From Nonomuraea turcica (lineage in GTDB: Bacteria > Actinomycetota > Actinomycetes > Streptosporangiales > Streptosporangiaceae): a DNA stretch of 64,000 bases. The stretch is taken from the NCBI RefSeq assembly GCF_030718205.1, contig NZ_JAUZQF010000002.1, positions 682,001 through 746,000 on the forward strand, read 5' to 3'. Numbering within the stretch: the stretch's first letter is position 1; each line of letters begins with the position of its first letter. The notes beneath the pieces are model-generated. The model was not told the origin of the DNA. It did no database searches and saw only the letters and a program-made list of their open reading frames with translations. The position numbers and the translations under genes are program-made. This document shows positions 1 through 8,929 of this stretch, in pieces.

Positions 1-477
1 TACGGAGTGGCCAACTACCTGCTCGGGCTGGCCGGACTGCCGTCCGTGGAGTGGCTGACCTCGACCGAGTGGTCCAAGGTGACGATCGCCCTGCTGGTGC
101 TGTGGAAATCCAGCGGGTTCGCGCTCATCGTCATGCTGGCCGCCATCCAGAGCATCCCCGGCGAGGTCTACGAGGCGGCCGCGCTGGACGGGGCGGGGCC
201 GTTCACCACCTTCTGGAGGATCACCGTGCCGCTGATGCGTCACGCCATCGCGTTCTTCATGGTCATCTCCACGCTGGGAATCTCGCAGATGTTCCTGGAG
301 CCGTACGTGCTGACGGACGGAGGCCCGTACAACAGCAGCACCACCAGCGGCCTGTACCTGTTCCAGCACATCGGCGCCTCCGACCTCGGCACCGGGGCGG
401 CCAATACGTTCCTGCTGGTCGTCATGGTGCTGGCACTGTCGGTCGCGGCGGTGCGCGTGTTCCGGGAGTCGAAGTGA
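1..477 (+). CDS. Sugar ABC transporter permease, MalF type (5' end outside window)
   Basis: C-terminal part of an inner-membrane permease of a binding-protein-dependent sugar importer (MalF/UgpA type). The reading frame is open from the first base, so the start lies upstream. The cytoplasmic EAA loop is clear (EVYEAAALDGAGPFTTFW), followed by a hydrophobic segment (HAIAFFMVISTLGIS) and a last membrane helix before the terminal RVFRESK. The stop overlaps the GTG start of the next permease, so the two are translationally coupled. The binding protein normally encoded before the permeases must lie outside the window. With two arabinofuranosidases and an exo-arabinanase next to it, arabinose or arabino-oligosaccharide import is the likely role; the substrate is inferred from context only. 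Confidence 0.9.
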   Translation, partial: YGVANYLLGLAGLPSVEWLTSTEWSKVTIALLVLWKSSGFALIVMLAAIQSIPGEVYEAAALDGAGPFTTFWRITVPLMRHAIAFFMVISTLGISQMFLEPYVLTDGGPYNSSTTSGLYLFQHIGASDLGTGAANTFLLVVMVLALSVAAVRVFRESK

Positions 478-1307
478 GCCTGGTACGCCGCGGCGGTGGA
501 TACGTGCTGCTGGCCGCGGCCGTCGTGGTCTTCCTCTATCCGATCTGGTGGATGGTCGTCTCGGCGTTCAAGCCGGGGGCGAGCATCCTGAACGACCCGC
601 TGGGGGCGGGGCCGTTCACGCTGAACAACTTCAAGGCGATGTTCGAGGTGGTGCCGATCGGCCAGGCGCTGGGCAACACGGCCCTGGTCGTGATCGCCAA
701 GAGCGCTCTGACCCTGGTGTTCTGCCCGCTGGCCGGGTACGGCTTCGCCAAGTACCGCTTCCGGTTCAAGGAGTTGTTGTTCGGGCTGGTGCTGCTCACG
801 CTGATGCTGCCCACCCTGGCCCTGGTCATCCCGCTGCTGCTGGAGATGAAGCAGCTCGGCTGGGTCAACACGTACCAGGCACTGATCCTGCCCGGCGCGG
901 TGGACGCCTTCAGCGTGTTCTACATGCGCCAGGTCATCAGCCAGGTGCCCGACGAGATGCTGGACGCCGCGGCCATCGACGGGGCGTCGGTGCTGCGCAC
1001 GTTCTGGTCGGTCGTGGTGCCCGTGATCCGGCCGGGGCTCGCGGCGCTGGCCGTGCTCACCTTCTTCAACGTCTACAACGACCTGGTCTGGCCGATCGTG
1101 GCGGTCAACGACGAGAACCGGCAGACCGTCTCGGTGCTGCTGGCCAACCTCGCCACCAACGTCACCGGCGCCCAGACCGCCAGCGGTTTCGACCTGTGGG
1201 GCCAGCTCATGGCCGCCTGCACGATCGCCACCGTTCCCACCGTCATCGTCTTCCTGCTGGTGCAGCGCCACTTCATCAAGGGCCTGCTGGCAGGCAGCAG
1301 CAAATAG
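474..1307 (+). CDS. Sugar ABC transporter permease, MalG type
   Basis: Second permease of the same importer, 277 residues, the usual size for MalG-type proteins. GTG at 474 is chosen because it overlaps the previous stop (GTGA) and places a hydrophobic first helix near the N-terminus (GYVLLAAAVVVFLYPIWW). The EAA loop is DAAAIDGASVLRTFWSVVVP, then further membrane segments. It forms the heterodimeric membrane channel with the preceding permease. The ATPase is not in this window; actinomycetes often power several CUT1 importers with one shared MsiK ATPase, which would explain its absence. The next gene follows after 13 bases, so permeases and arabinanolytic enzymes appear to form one transcript. 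Confidence 0.92.
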   Translation: MSLVRRGGGYVLLAAAVVVFLYPIWWMVVSAFKPGASILNDPLGAGPFTLNNFKAMFEVVPIGQALGNTALVVIAKSALTLVFCPLAGYGFAKYRFRFKELLFGLVLLTLMLPTLALVIPLLLEMKQLGWVNTYQALILPGAVDAFSVFYMRQVISQVPDEMLDAAAIDGASVLRTFWSVVVPVIRPGLAALAVLTFFNVYNDLVWPIVAVNDENRQTVSVLLANLATNVTGAQTASGFDLWGQLMAACTIATVPTVIVFLLVQRHFIKGLLAGSSK

Positions 1308-1320
1308 TCAGGAGTCGTCA

Positions 1321-2793
1321 TTGCTCACCGCTGACATCACGCTCAGCACCTCCTTCCACCGCGGCCCCGTGGACCGCCGGCTGTTCGGGACGTTCGTCGA
1401 GCACATGGGCAGATGCGTGTACACCGGCATCTACGAGCCCGGCCATCCCACAGCGGACGAGTACGGTTTCCGCGGCGACGTGGCCGACATGGTCCGCGAG
1501 CTGGGCGTCACGCTGGTGCGCTACCCGGGCGGCAACTTCGTCTCCGGCTACCGCTGGGAGGACGGCATCGGCCCGCGCGAGGCGCGGCCCCGGACTCTCG
1601 ACCTGGCCTGGCGGGGGATCGAGCCGAACGAGGTCGGCACCGACGAGTTCCTCGGCTGGGCGGCACGCGGCGGGCTGACCCCGATGATGGCGGTGAACCT
1701 GGGCACTCGCGGCATCCAGGCGGCCGCCGACCTGGTCGAGTACTGCAACGTCCGCGAGGGGACCCGCTGGGCCGACCTGCGCCGGTCCAACGGCACCGCC
1801 GATCCGTACAAGGTCCCCCTGTGGTGCCTCGGCAATGAGATGGACGGGCCCTGGCAGATCGGGCACACCAGCGCCCGCGAGTACGGCGCGCTGGCCCGCG
1901 AGGCAGGCAAGGCGATGAAGCTCGTCGATCCCGGCATCGAGCTGGTGGTCTGCGGCAGCAGCAACCGGGAGATGCCGACTTTCGGCTACTGGGAGGCGGA
2001 GGTCCTGGAGCAGGCCTACGACGTGGCCGACTATGTGTCCCTGCACGCCTACTACCTCAACGACGGGGAGCGGGCGGGGTACCTTGGCTCGGGCGCGGCT
2101 CTGGAGGCGTTCATCGGCGACGTGATCGCCACCGCCGACGCGGTCGGGGCGCGGCTGGGCCACAAGAAGCGCATCAGCCTGTCCTGCGACGAGTGGAACG
2201 TCTGGACCCGCGACCCCTCCGTGGACCTCACCGCTCGCGAGCCGGACGTGGCCATGCCGCTCACCGAGCACGAGTACACCCCGCTGGACGCGGTGGTGAC
2301 GGGCGACCTGCTGGTCGCGCTGCTCAACCACGCCGACCGGGTCCGCGTCGGCTGCCAGTCGCTGCTGGTCAACGTGAGCGCACCGATCCTCACCCAGCCG
2401 GGCGGTCCGGCTCGCAAGCAGACGATCTTCTACCCGTTCGCGCTCGCCGCGCACATGGCCCGCGGCCAGAGCCTCCACACGGTGGTCGCCGGGCCGGAGG
2501 TCGCCACTGTGCGGCACGGTGACGTCCCCGCCGTCGCCGCCGCCGCGACCCATGACGAGGACGCCGGGGAGGTGGCCCTGTTCGTCACCAACCGGAGCGC
2601 GGAGCCGGTGCGGGTGAGGCTGAGCCATGAGGGCCCAGGAACTCTGAAGGTCCAGGACGCCTGGATGCTGACCGCGACCGGCTCCGGCCTCCCTCTGCCC
2701 TTCACCCAGTACGCGCCCGCCGACGACGGCACCACCATCCTGCACCTGCCCGCCGAGTCCTGGACAGCACTGACGGCCCAGCGAAAGGACTGA
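1321..2793 (+). CDS. Alpha-L-arabinofuranosidase, GH51
   Basis: 490-residue retaining alpha-L-arabinofuranosidase of family GH51, which removes terminal arabinofuranosyl units from arabinan and arabinoxylan oligosaccharides. TTG at 1321 is the start: AGGAG lies 6 bases upstream. The N-terminus (FHRGPVDRRLFGTFVEHMGR) and YPGGNFVSGYRWEDG are typical of the family. The acid/base glutamate is in LGNEMDGPW (about residue 173) and the nucleophile in CDEWNVW (about residue 291). There is no signal peptide, so the enzyme is cytoplasmic and acts on imported oligosaccharides. It is clearly related to the GH51 at 6107 but diverged in sequence. It is followed after 3 bases by the secreted exo-arabinanase gene. 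Confidence 0.95.
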   Translation: MLTADITLSTSFHRGPVDRRLFGTFVEHMGRCVYTGIYEPGHPTADEYGFRGDVADMVRELGVTLVRYPGGNFVSGYRWEDGIGPREARPRTLDLAWRGIEPNEVGTDEFLGWAARGGLTPMMAVNLGTRGIQAAADLVEYCNVREGTRWADLRRSNGTADPYKVPLWCLGNEMDGPWQIGHTSAREYGALAREAGKAMKLVDPGIELVVCGSSNREMPTFGYWEAEVLEQAYDVADYVSLHAYYLNDGERAGYLGSGAALEAFIGDVIATADAVGARLGHKKRISLSCDEWNVWTRDPSVDLTAREPDVAMPLTEHEYTPLDAVVTGDLLVALLNHADRVRVGCQSLLVNVSAPILTQPGGPARKQTIFYPFALAAHMARGQSLHTVVAGPEVATVRHGDVPAVAAAATHDEDAGEVALFVTNRSAEPVRVRLSHEGPGTLKVQDAWMLTATGSGLPLPFTQYAPADDGTTILHLPAESWTALTAQRKD

Positions 2794-2796
2794 TCA

Positions 2797-4833
2797 TTGA
2801 AGCGCTTGTCCCTGCTCCTCCTGCTGTTACTCGCCCTGCTGATCCCCTCCGCCCCCGCCCAGGCGGTGACGACCGGCAACGGCGCCCTGGTCTACTCACC
2901 GCCCGCCGGCAGTTCCTTCGACCCCGCGGGCACCACCTACGCCAAGGTCATCGCGCTGAAGAACAACGGCAGCGCCAACGGCACCCTGCTGGTCACCTAT
3001 GACCAGCTCGTCTACGTCAACGGCGTGCAGGTCTACCCCATCTACCGCAGCACCGACGGCGGCACCACCTGGTCGCACCTGTCCAATGTGGTGCCCAGCC
3101 AGACCTTCTCCTCCCTCACCCTGACCTCCCAGCCCTTCCTGTACGAGCTGCCGCAGCAGGTGGGCGCGCTGGCTGCCGGAACGATCATCCTGGCCGGGAT
3201 GATCATGCCCGCCGACCGCTCCAGCAGCAGGATCGTGCTGTACACGAGCACCGACAGGGGCGCCACCTGGGCCTACCACAGCACCGTGGACACCGGCGGC
3301 CCGGCCGTCTACGACCCGAGCCCCACCTCCACCACCACCACGGTCTGGGAACCCTCGCTGAACCTCGACCCCTCGGGCAACCTAGTCTGCTACTACTCCG
3401 ACGAACGTCAGAAGTCGTCCGGCATCCTGCAGGCGGTGGTCTACCGCCGATCCACCGACGGCGGCCTGACCTGGGGCCCGGTCACCAACGTGGCCGCAGT
3501 GGGCAACTCCAGCGACCGCCCCGGCATGATCACCGTGACCCGGCTGCCGAACGGCAAGTACCTCGCCGCCTACGAGGTCGTCAACCGGCCCAGCCAGAGC
3601 CTCAACACCGCCGTCAACTACTACAAGATCTCCGACGACGGCCTGACCTGGCCCGGTGGCCTGGGCACCCCGATCAGGCTCGCCGACGGGCGCGGCATGG
3701 GCTCCTCGCCGTTCGTGCGCTGGGTGTCCGCCGGAGGACCGAACGGCATGGTGGTCGTCTCCGCCAAATGGGGCCTGGACAGCTCCGGCAACATCAACGG
3801 CGGCCAGGACTTCTTCGTGAACTACAACCTCGGCCAAGGTCCTTGGGAACGGCTGCCGTACGCCGTGACCTACGACGCCTCCGACACGCAGGGCGGCTAC
3901 TTCTCCGGCTTCGCCCAGGGCTTCGACACCAGCCCCGACGGGCTGACCCTCTACCAGGCGACCAACGTCGAGAACACCACGACCGGCTACAACGACATCC
4001 GCGTCGGCACGATCCCGCTCAACGCCGACCACTACGAGGCCGAGCGCGCCACCCGTAACAACACGCAGCTCGTCTCCCACGCCGATGCCTCCAACGGATC
4101 GAAGGTCGGCAACATCAACTTCTCCGACAGCTACGTACAGGTCGATGTCAACGTCCCCGCCGCCGGCACCTACACGATCAACGTCCGCTACGCCAACGGC
4201 ACCGGCGCGACCAGCGGCCACGCGGTCAGTGTCAACGGCGGCTCCGCATCCACCCTCTCCTACCCGCCGACCGTGGATTGGGGACGGTACCGCTGGGCCC
4301 AGCTCACCAGGTCGCTGAACGCCGGCGCCAACACGATCAGGTTCACCTACAACGGCACATACGCCGAACTGGACTTCATCGACGTGTACCACCCGGGCAC
4401 CGCAGTGGGCGGCGAGTTCAAGCTTGTGAACCGGAGCAGTGGCAAGTACCTGGAGATCCTTTCGGCGCTGACCACCGACGGCGCCGGCGCCGGCCAGTGG
4501 GGCGACACCGACCACCCCGCCCAGATATGGCGCGTCACCGGGACCGGCCCCTACACCTTCACCAACAAGAACAGCGGCAAGCTGCTGGAGATCCCCTCGG
4601 CTTCGACCGCCGACGGCACCCAGGCCGTCCAGTGGGGGGCCACCGGCCACGCCACTCAGACGTGGCAGCTCACACCGACCGACACGGGCTACTACAAGAT
4701 CCCGAACGCCAACAGCGGCAAACTCCTGGAGATCTACCAGAACTCCGCCGCCGACGGCGCCATCGCCGACCAGTGGAGCGACACGGGCTGCGGCTGTCAG
4801 CAGTGGACGCTCGTGAAGGAGGGCATTCAGTGA
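2797..4833 (+). CDS. Secreted GH93-like exo-arabinanase with CBM6/35 and ricin-type modules
   Basis: 678-residue secreted enzyme. The start is TTG 2797 with a purine-rich site (GAAAGGA) just upstream; a signal peptide with a long leucine run ends near APAQA. Residues about 30-410 are a sialidase-like six-bladed propeller with BNR-type boxes (STDGGTTW, STDRGATW, SDDGLTW). Sequence blocks such as WEPSLNL, CYYSDERQ, RPGMITVTRLPNGKYLAAYE and SSPFVRW match GH93 exo-alpha-1,5-L-arabinanases better than true sialidases; E185 and E260 are candidate catalytic residues by spacing. A CBM6/35-type module (about 413-533, starting HYEAERATRNN) and a ricin/CBM13-type repeat domain (about 540-678, repeated SGKLLEI and QWG/QTW units) follow. 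It would release arabinobiose outside the cell for the importer. Automatic pipelines may call it exo-alpha-sialidase. Confidence 0.82.
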   Translation: MKRLSLLLLLLLALLIPSAPAQAVTTGNGALVYSPPAGSSFDPAGTTYAKVIALKNNGSANGTLLVTYDQLVYVNGVQVYPIYRSTDGGTTWSHLSNVVPSQTFSSLTLTSQPFLYELPQQVGALAAGTIILAGMIMPADRSSSRIVLYTSTDRGATWAYHSTVDTGGPAVYDPSPTSTTTTVWEPSLNLDPSGNLVCYYSDERQKSSGILQAVVYRRSTDGGLTWGPVTNVAAVGNSSDRPGMITVTRLPNGKYLAAYEVVNRPSQSLNTAVNYYKISDDGLTWPGGLGTPIRLADGRGMGSSPFVRWVSAGGPNGMVVVSAKWGLDSSGNINGGQDFFVNYNLGQGPWERLPYAVTYDASDTQGGYFSGFAQGFDTSPDGLTLYQATNVENTTTGYNDIRVGTIPLNADHYEAERATRNNTQLVSHADASNGSKVGNINFSDSYVQVDVNVPAAGTYTINVRYANGTGATSGHAVSVNGGSASTLSYPPTVDWGRYRWAQLTRSLNAGANTIRFTYNGTYAELDFIDVYHPGTAVGGEFKLVNRSSGKYLEILSALTTDGAGAGQWGDTDHPAQIWRVTGTGPYTFTNKNSGKLLEIPSASTADGTQAVQWGATGHATQTWQLTPTDTGYYKIPNANSGKLLEIYQNSAADGAIADQWSDTGCGCQQWTLVKEGIQ

Positions 4834-5856
4834 TCAACGCTGCACCGGCGCGGTGCTTGCCCGCCGCACCAGCGTCGGGACCACGCAGGGTACGGCCTCA
4901 CCGTCCCGCCCGTCGATCAAACGCAGCAGCATCTCCACAGAGCGGCGGCCCACCTCCTCGTGGTCCGGCCTGACCGTGGTCAGCGGCGGGATCAGATATC
5001 CGGCCTCGGGAATGTCGTCGAACCCGACGACACTCACGTCCTCCGGCACCCTGATGCCGCGCTCGTGGAAGGCACGCAGCAGCCCGAGCGCCATGTGGTC
5101 GTTGGCGGCGAAGACCGCCGTCACGCCCTGGCGCTCGGCAAGCTCGAGCCCGGCCTGATATCCGGACTCCGCGCTCCAATCGCCCGGCACGACCTGCGGG
5201 GCGGAACGGCCCGCCTGCTCCAGCGTCGCCCGCCACGCCTCGATACGGGCCTGGGCGTCCATGCGCTCGCGCGGGCCCGAGATATGCCACACCGTCGGAT
5301 GCCCCAGGCGCAGCAGGTGCTCGACCGCCATCCGGACGCCTTCCACCTGGTCGATGCGGACGGTCGGCACCGAGTCGTCGGGGGCCGCCTCGACCGCGAC
5401 GGCGGGCAGTCCCGCGGGCAGGCTGAGCAGCGCGCTGGTGGCCGCCACCTGAGAGGGAAACACGGTGATCACTCCGGCCACCGTGTGGCTCGCCAGGTCG
5501 GCCATCGCGTCGACGATGCTGCCGCGGTCGAAGCTCTCCGGAGTGGCGATCGTGACACCGTAGCCGGCGGCCCGGGCCGCCCGGCCGATGCCCAGCAACG
5601 TGGAGGCGGGCCCGAACAGCACCGAGTCGAAGCTGATCACGCCGATCGTGTGCGCCTGCTGGCGGACCAGGCCGCGCGCCATCAGGTTGGGGCGGTAGTC
5701 GAGCTGCCGGATCGCCTCCAGCACCCGCTTCCGCGTCTCCTCGCGCACGTTGGGGCGTTCGTTCAGTACGCGCGACACCGTCTGGGGGGACACCCCGGCC
5801 AGCCGCGCGACATCACCGATCACCGCGGGACGCCCCTCCCGCCGGATACCTGCCAC
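4834..5856 (-). CDS. LacI-family transcriptional repressor of the arabinan locus
   Basis: 340-residue LacI/GalR regulator starting at GTG 5856. The N-terminal helix-turn-helix and hinge are complete (IGDVARLAGVSPQTVSRVLN, then LDYRPNLMARGL), followed by a periplasmic-binding-protein-like sensor domain with the typical HLLRLGHPTVWHISGP, AANDHMALG and SVVGFDDIPEA motifs. Its stop directly abuts the stop of the convergent GH93 gene with no intergenic base. It is divergent from the GH51 gene at 6107; two near-identical LacI-type half-palindromes lie in the shared region, one by each gene. It most likely represses the arabinan genes until arabinose or a short arabino-oligosaccharide binds; the ligand is inferred from context. 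Confidence 0.93.
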   Translation of the reverse strand: MAGIRREGRPAVIGDVARLAGVSPQTVSRVLNERPNVREETRKRVLEAIRQLDYRPNLMARGLVRQQAHTIGVISFDSVLFGPASTLLGIGRAARAAGYGVTIATPESFDRGSIVDAMADLASHTVAGVITVFPSQVAATSALLSLPAGLPAVAVEAAPDDSVPTVRIDQVEGVRMAVEHLLRLGHPTVWHISGPRERMDAQARIEAWRATLEQAGRSAPQVVPGDWSAESGYQAGLELAERQGVTAVFAANDHMALGLLRAFHERGIRVPEDVSVVGFDDIPEAGYLIPPLTTVRPDHEEVGRRSVEMLLRLIDGRDGEAVPCVVPTLVRRASTAPVQR

Positions 5857-5885
5857 CAGACCCTCTTCCCCGTTGCGACCTCTTC

Positions 5886-5899
5886 TGAGAACGATATCA
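5886..5899. promoter_or_regulatory. LacI-type operator in front of the repressor gene
   Basis: TGAGAACGATATCA lies 30 bases upstream of the repressor start. It has the central CG and outer TGA/TCA of LacI-family sites and matches the site at 6057-6070 at 11 of 14 positions (consensus TGAKAACGWTAWCA). This suggests autoregulation. Confidence 0.6.
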
Positions 5900-6043
5900 G
5901 CGACGCTCCCACCGGCGCTGCCAGGGCGGGGAGCAGCGTTCTACTGACCATGCGCACCAGCTGATCGCCTGTGGTTGGTATGCAGCCTGATCGATCACGA
6001 CACAACATCCACCACGTATCCAGCAAAATTCACGGTCCAAGCG

Positions 6044-6074
6044 TTGACGCACGAGTTGATAACGTTAACAATTG
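6044..6074 (+). promoter_or_regulatory. Promoter and overlapping LacI-type operator of the second GH51 gene
   Basis: TTGACG at 6044-6049 and AACAAT at 6067-6072 are spaced 17 bases apart as -35 and -10 boxes. Between and over the -10 lies the near-perfect palindrome TTGATAACGTTAACAA (6056-6071). Repressor bound here would block RNA polymerase directly. The site matches the one in front of the LacI gene, so both are probably bound by that protein. Confidence 0.65.
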
Positions 6075-6106
6075 TCTGATTCCCAACCTGACCTGGAGTT
6101 CAAGCA

Positions 6107-7597
6107 GTGCACACCGCACACCTCACGATCGATCCCGCCTTCCGCGTGGCCCCGGTCCGGCGGCGAACTTTCGGCACGTTCGTCGAACATCTCGGCCGAT
6201 GCGTCTACACCGGCATCTATGAGCCTGGCCACCCGAAGGCCGACGAGGACGGTTTCCGGCGTGACGTCCTGGACCTGACCAGGGAGCTCGGGGTGTCCAC
6301 GGTCCGTTACCCGGGCGGGAACTTCGTCTCCGGCTATCGTTGGGAGGACGGCGTCGGACCGCGGGAGCGGCGTCCGCGCCGGCTCGACCTGGCCTGGCAC
6401 AGCACCGAGACCAACGAGGTCGGCATCGACGAGTTCGTGCGCTGGTGCGTCAAGGCAGGTGTGGAGCCGATGATGGCGGTCAACCTCGGCACCCGCGGCA
6501 TCGAGGCGGCGCTGGACCTCCTGGAATACTGCAACCACCCGTCCGGCACCGCCCTGTCCGACCTGCGGGCCGCCAACGGCGCCAAGGAGCCGCACGGGAT
6601 CAAGATGTGGTGCCTGGGCAACGAGATGGACGGCCCCTGGCAGACCGGCCACAAGACCCCGCGTGAGTACGGCCGCCTGGCCGCCGAGACCGCTCGCGCC
6701 ATGCGTATGGTGGACCCCGGCCTGGAACTGGTGGCCTGCGGCAGCTCCAGCTCATCCATGCCGACCTTCGGCGCCTGGGAGGCCGAGGTGCTGGAGGAGA
6801 CCTACGACGTGGTGGACTACATCTCCTGCCACGCCTACTACGAGGAAAAGGACGGCGACCTCGGCAGCTTCCTGGCCTGCGCGACCGACATGGAGTATTT
6901 CATCTCCTCGGTCGTGGCCACCGCCGACCACGTCGGCGCGAGGCTCAAGTCCCGTAAGAAGATCAACATTTCGTTCGATGAGTGGAACATCTGGTACCTG
7001 TCGCGCTTCCAGAACGCCGCACCGCCGGTGGACTGGCCGATCGCGCCGCCGCTGCTGGAGGACCACTACCACCTGGCCGACGCGGTGGCCTTCGGCGGCC
7101 TGCTCATCACACTGCTGCGCAACAGTGACCGGGTGACCGCCGCCTCGCTTGCCCAGCTCGTCAACGTGATCGCCCCGATCATGACCGAGCCCGGGGGACG
7201 TGCGTGGCGGCAGACCACGTTCCACCCGTTCGCCCAGGCCTCCAGCCTGGCGGCCGGGGACGTGCTGCGCGTCGAGCCGGTCTCGCCCATGTACGAGACG
7301 GCCGAGTACGGCGAGGTGCCGCTACTACACGCCGTGGCCACCCACGACGGCGAGGCGACCACCCTGTTCGCGATCAACCGCTCGACGGATCAGCCGCTGT
7401 CCCTGCGGATTGACGCCCGGGCACTCGGCGCGGCTCGCATCGTCGAGGCCACCACACTCACCGACTCCGACGTCTACGCCCGCAACACCGCCGATGACCC
7501 CGACCGGATCGCGCCCCGCCCCAACCCCGGCATCCAGCACGACACGATGACGGTCGTACTGCCCCCGGTCTCCTGGAACGTGATCAGACTGGCCTGA
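6107..7597 (+). CDS. Alpha-L-arabinofuranosidase, GH51 (second copy)
   Basis: 496-residue GH51 enzyme. GTG 6107 is chosen because GGAG lies 8 bases upstream and the N-terminus aligns with the paralogue at 1321. The catalytic pair is conserved: acid/base in LGNEMDGPW (about residue 173) and nucleophile in FDEWNIW (about residue 292). No signal peptide, so cytoplasmic. It stands alone in its transcription unit behind the promoter/operator at 6044-6074. Compared with the first copy it carries a different loop after the nucleophile (YLSRFQNAAPPVDWPIAPPL), so the two may differ in side-chain preference (for example alpha-1,5 linear arabinan versus alpha-1,2/1,3 branches). That division of labour is inference. 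Confidence 0.95.
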   Translation: MHTAHLTIDPAFRVAPVRRRTFGTFVEHLGRCVYTGIYEPGHPKADEDGFRRDVLDLTRELGVSTVRYPGGNFVSGYRWEDGVGPRERRPRRLDLAWHSTETNEVGIDEFVRWCVKAGVEPMMAVNLGTRGIEAALDLLEYCNHPSGTALSDLRAANGAKEPHGIKMWCLGNEMDGPWQTGHKTPREYGRLAAETARAMRMVDPGLELVACGSSSSSMPTFGAWEAEVLEETYDVVDYISCHAYYEEKDGDLGSFLACATDMEYFISSVVATADHVGARLKSRKKINISFDEWNIWYLSRFQNAAPPVDWPIAPPLLEDHYHLADAVAFGGLLITLLRNSDRVTAASLAQLVNVIAPIMTEPGGRAWRQTTFHPFAQASSLAAGDVLRVEPVSPMYETAEYGEVPLLHAVATHDGEATTLFAINRSTDQPLSLRIDARALGAARIVEATTLTDSDVYARNTADDPDRIAPRPNPGIQHDTMTVVLPPVSWNVIRLA

Positions 7598-7655
7598 AAG
7601 TCATGGCGATGGGCCGCAGCTCCTGGACCTGGACACAGCGGAGCCAGGGGCCGTG

Positions 7656-8195
7656 TCAAGCATCTGGCTGGCCCAGATCCAGGTGTGGAGCCAGTGCAGG
7701 CTGAGGACGTAGGGGGGCAGTTGATCGTTGCTTGTGAGGTGCCGCGCCCGGGGTGTCGTCGTTGAGCGCGTACAGGTAGCCGCCGATGTCGGTGTCCCCC
7801 GGCCGGAAGGTGAACACGCCCATGCGGCCCACTCCCCCGTCCTGGGCCATCACCCGCCAGGAATACCGCCGGCCGTCTGCCGGGATGGGGGCGGTCACCG
7901 GTGTGCCCGAGCCGACGTAGGCGGTGATCCGCTCGCCGATCTTGGCCCCGCCCGTGACGTGCCACTCGAAGTAGCCTCGCACGGTCTGGCCCCTGCCGCC
8001 GTCGGCGTCGCTGACCCTGGCCCGCAGCGTCGGGGTCAGCGTCGTGATGTAGGGCGCGGCCGAGCCCGTGGCGCACGGTACGCCGGCACTGGCGCCCACC
8101 TCGGCCGAGCGCTGGTCCGGCACGTTCGGCGTGGTGTTGTAGGTGATCTCGAGAACCGGGTTGTTGCGGCATCGAAATAGCGGGCCGCGCGTCAT
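7656..8195 (-). pseudogene. Fragment of a secreted LamG/concanavalin-type repeat protein
   Basis: An open frame of 179 codons that encodes only a middle piece of a larger protein. The segment with PYITTLTPTLRARVSDADGG, an RRYSWRVMAQDGG motif and GGYLYALNDDTPG resembles the inter-domain repeats of large secreted actinobacterial LamG-containing proteins. There is no signal peptide, no convincing ribosome site, and neither the N-terminal part nor the expected LamG domains are present. It lies in a 640-base gap between an enzyme gene and a TetR gene. Family placement is by motif resemblance only. Most likely a remnant. Confidence 0.5.
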
Positions 8196-8240
8196 CGAAG
8201 AATCGCTCCTGCGTCACCGGAGCAGTGGCAGTCCGCCGCG

Positions 8241-8870
8241 TCAGCGGAGCAGGAGGCGGTCCATCGCGTCTGCCAGCCAGTCGGCGTACTCGCGCAGTTC
8301 CCATTTCCTGCCGGCCATGAACGCCTCCGCCGTGTGAGTGGTGAAAGTCGCCCAGTAGATGTCGGTGGCACGTTCGACGGTCAGCCCCGGGCGCAGCAGG
8401 CTGGAGAAGGATTCGATGATGGCCCGGGAGTCGGTGTAGCGGCGCCGTTCGTAGTCCTCCCATGCCTCGGCGATCTCCAGATCGCCCGCCGCGGCCTCCC
8501 GGAACACCCGCAGCACCGGCCCGACCCGGGGAATCCAGTCCTGCGCGATTCGCGCCATCAGGCGTAGCTTTCTCTCCTTGTCCCGTTCATCGAGCAACTG
8601 CCGGAACCGGTCGTGCTGTATCAGCGGCCCAGCAGTGGCGTCGCCGGCGATGCTCACGTCGACCACGGCAAGGAGCAGCGCCGCCTTGCTCCCCTGCGCG
8701 TACACGGTCGGCGCGGAGACCCCCGCCCGCTCGGCGATGTCCTTCATCGTCGTCTCCGCGTAGCCCTGGCCGACGAAGCATTCGGTGGCGGCGGCGATCA
8801 CGGCCGCCCTCGTGCGCTCCGCCTGCTCGGCACGCAAGGCCGAGTGGTACGCCCGCCTTCGCTCAGTCAT
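8241..8870 (-). CDS. TetR-family transcriptional regulator
   Basis: 209-residue TetR regulator starting at ATG 8870. The N-terminal DNA-binding helix-turn-helix is complete (MKDIAERAGVSAPTVYAQGS), followed by an all-helical ligand domain. It is divergent from the hemerythrin-like gene at 8930; only 59 bases separate them and these carry two direct copies of a ten-base motif (TATCGCAACT and TATAGCAACT) overlapping a promoter. It therefore probably controls that neighbour and itself. The inducer is unknown. Confidence 0.9.
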   Translation of the reverse strand: MTERRRAYHSALRAEQAERTRAAVIAAATECFVGQGYAETTMKDIAERAGVSAPTVYAQGSKAALLLAVVDVSIAGDATAGPLIQHDRFRQLLDERDKERKLRLMARIAQDWIPRVGPVLRVFREAAAGDLEIAEAWEDYERRRYTDSRAIIESFSSLLRPGLTVERATDIYWATFTTHTAEAFMAGRKWELREYADWLADAMDRLLLR

Positions 8871-8873
8871 GGA

Positions 8874-8910
8874 TTGACTTTATCGCAACTTAATTCATAT
8901 TATAGCAACT
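8874..8910 (+). promoter_or_regulatory. Promoter with a direct repeat, likely TetR-controlled
   Basis: TTGACT (8874-8879) and TATTAT (8898-8903) form a -35/-10 pair with an 18-base spacer. TATCGCAACT (8881-8890) and TATAGCAACT (8901-8910) are near-identical and start 20 bases apart, about two helical turns, so a repressor dimer pair could cover the -10 box. AT-rich compared with the surroundings. Confidence 0.6.
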
Positions 8911-8929
8911 AAACCCAAAAGGAGCGATC

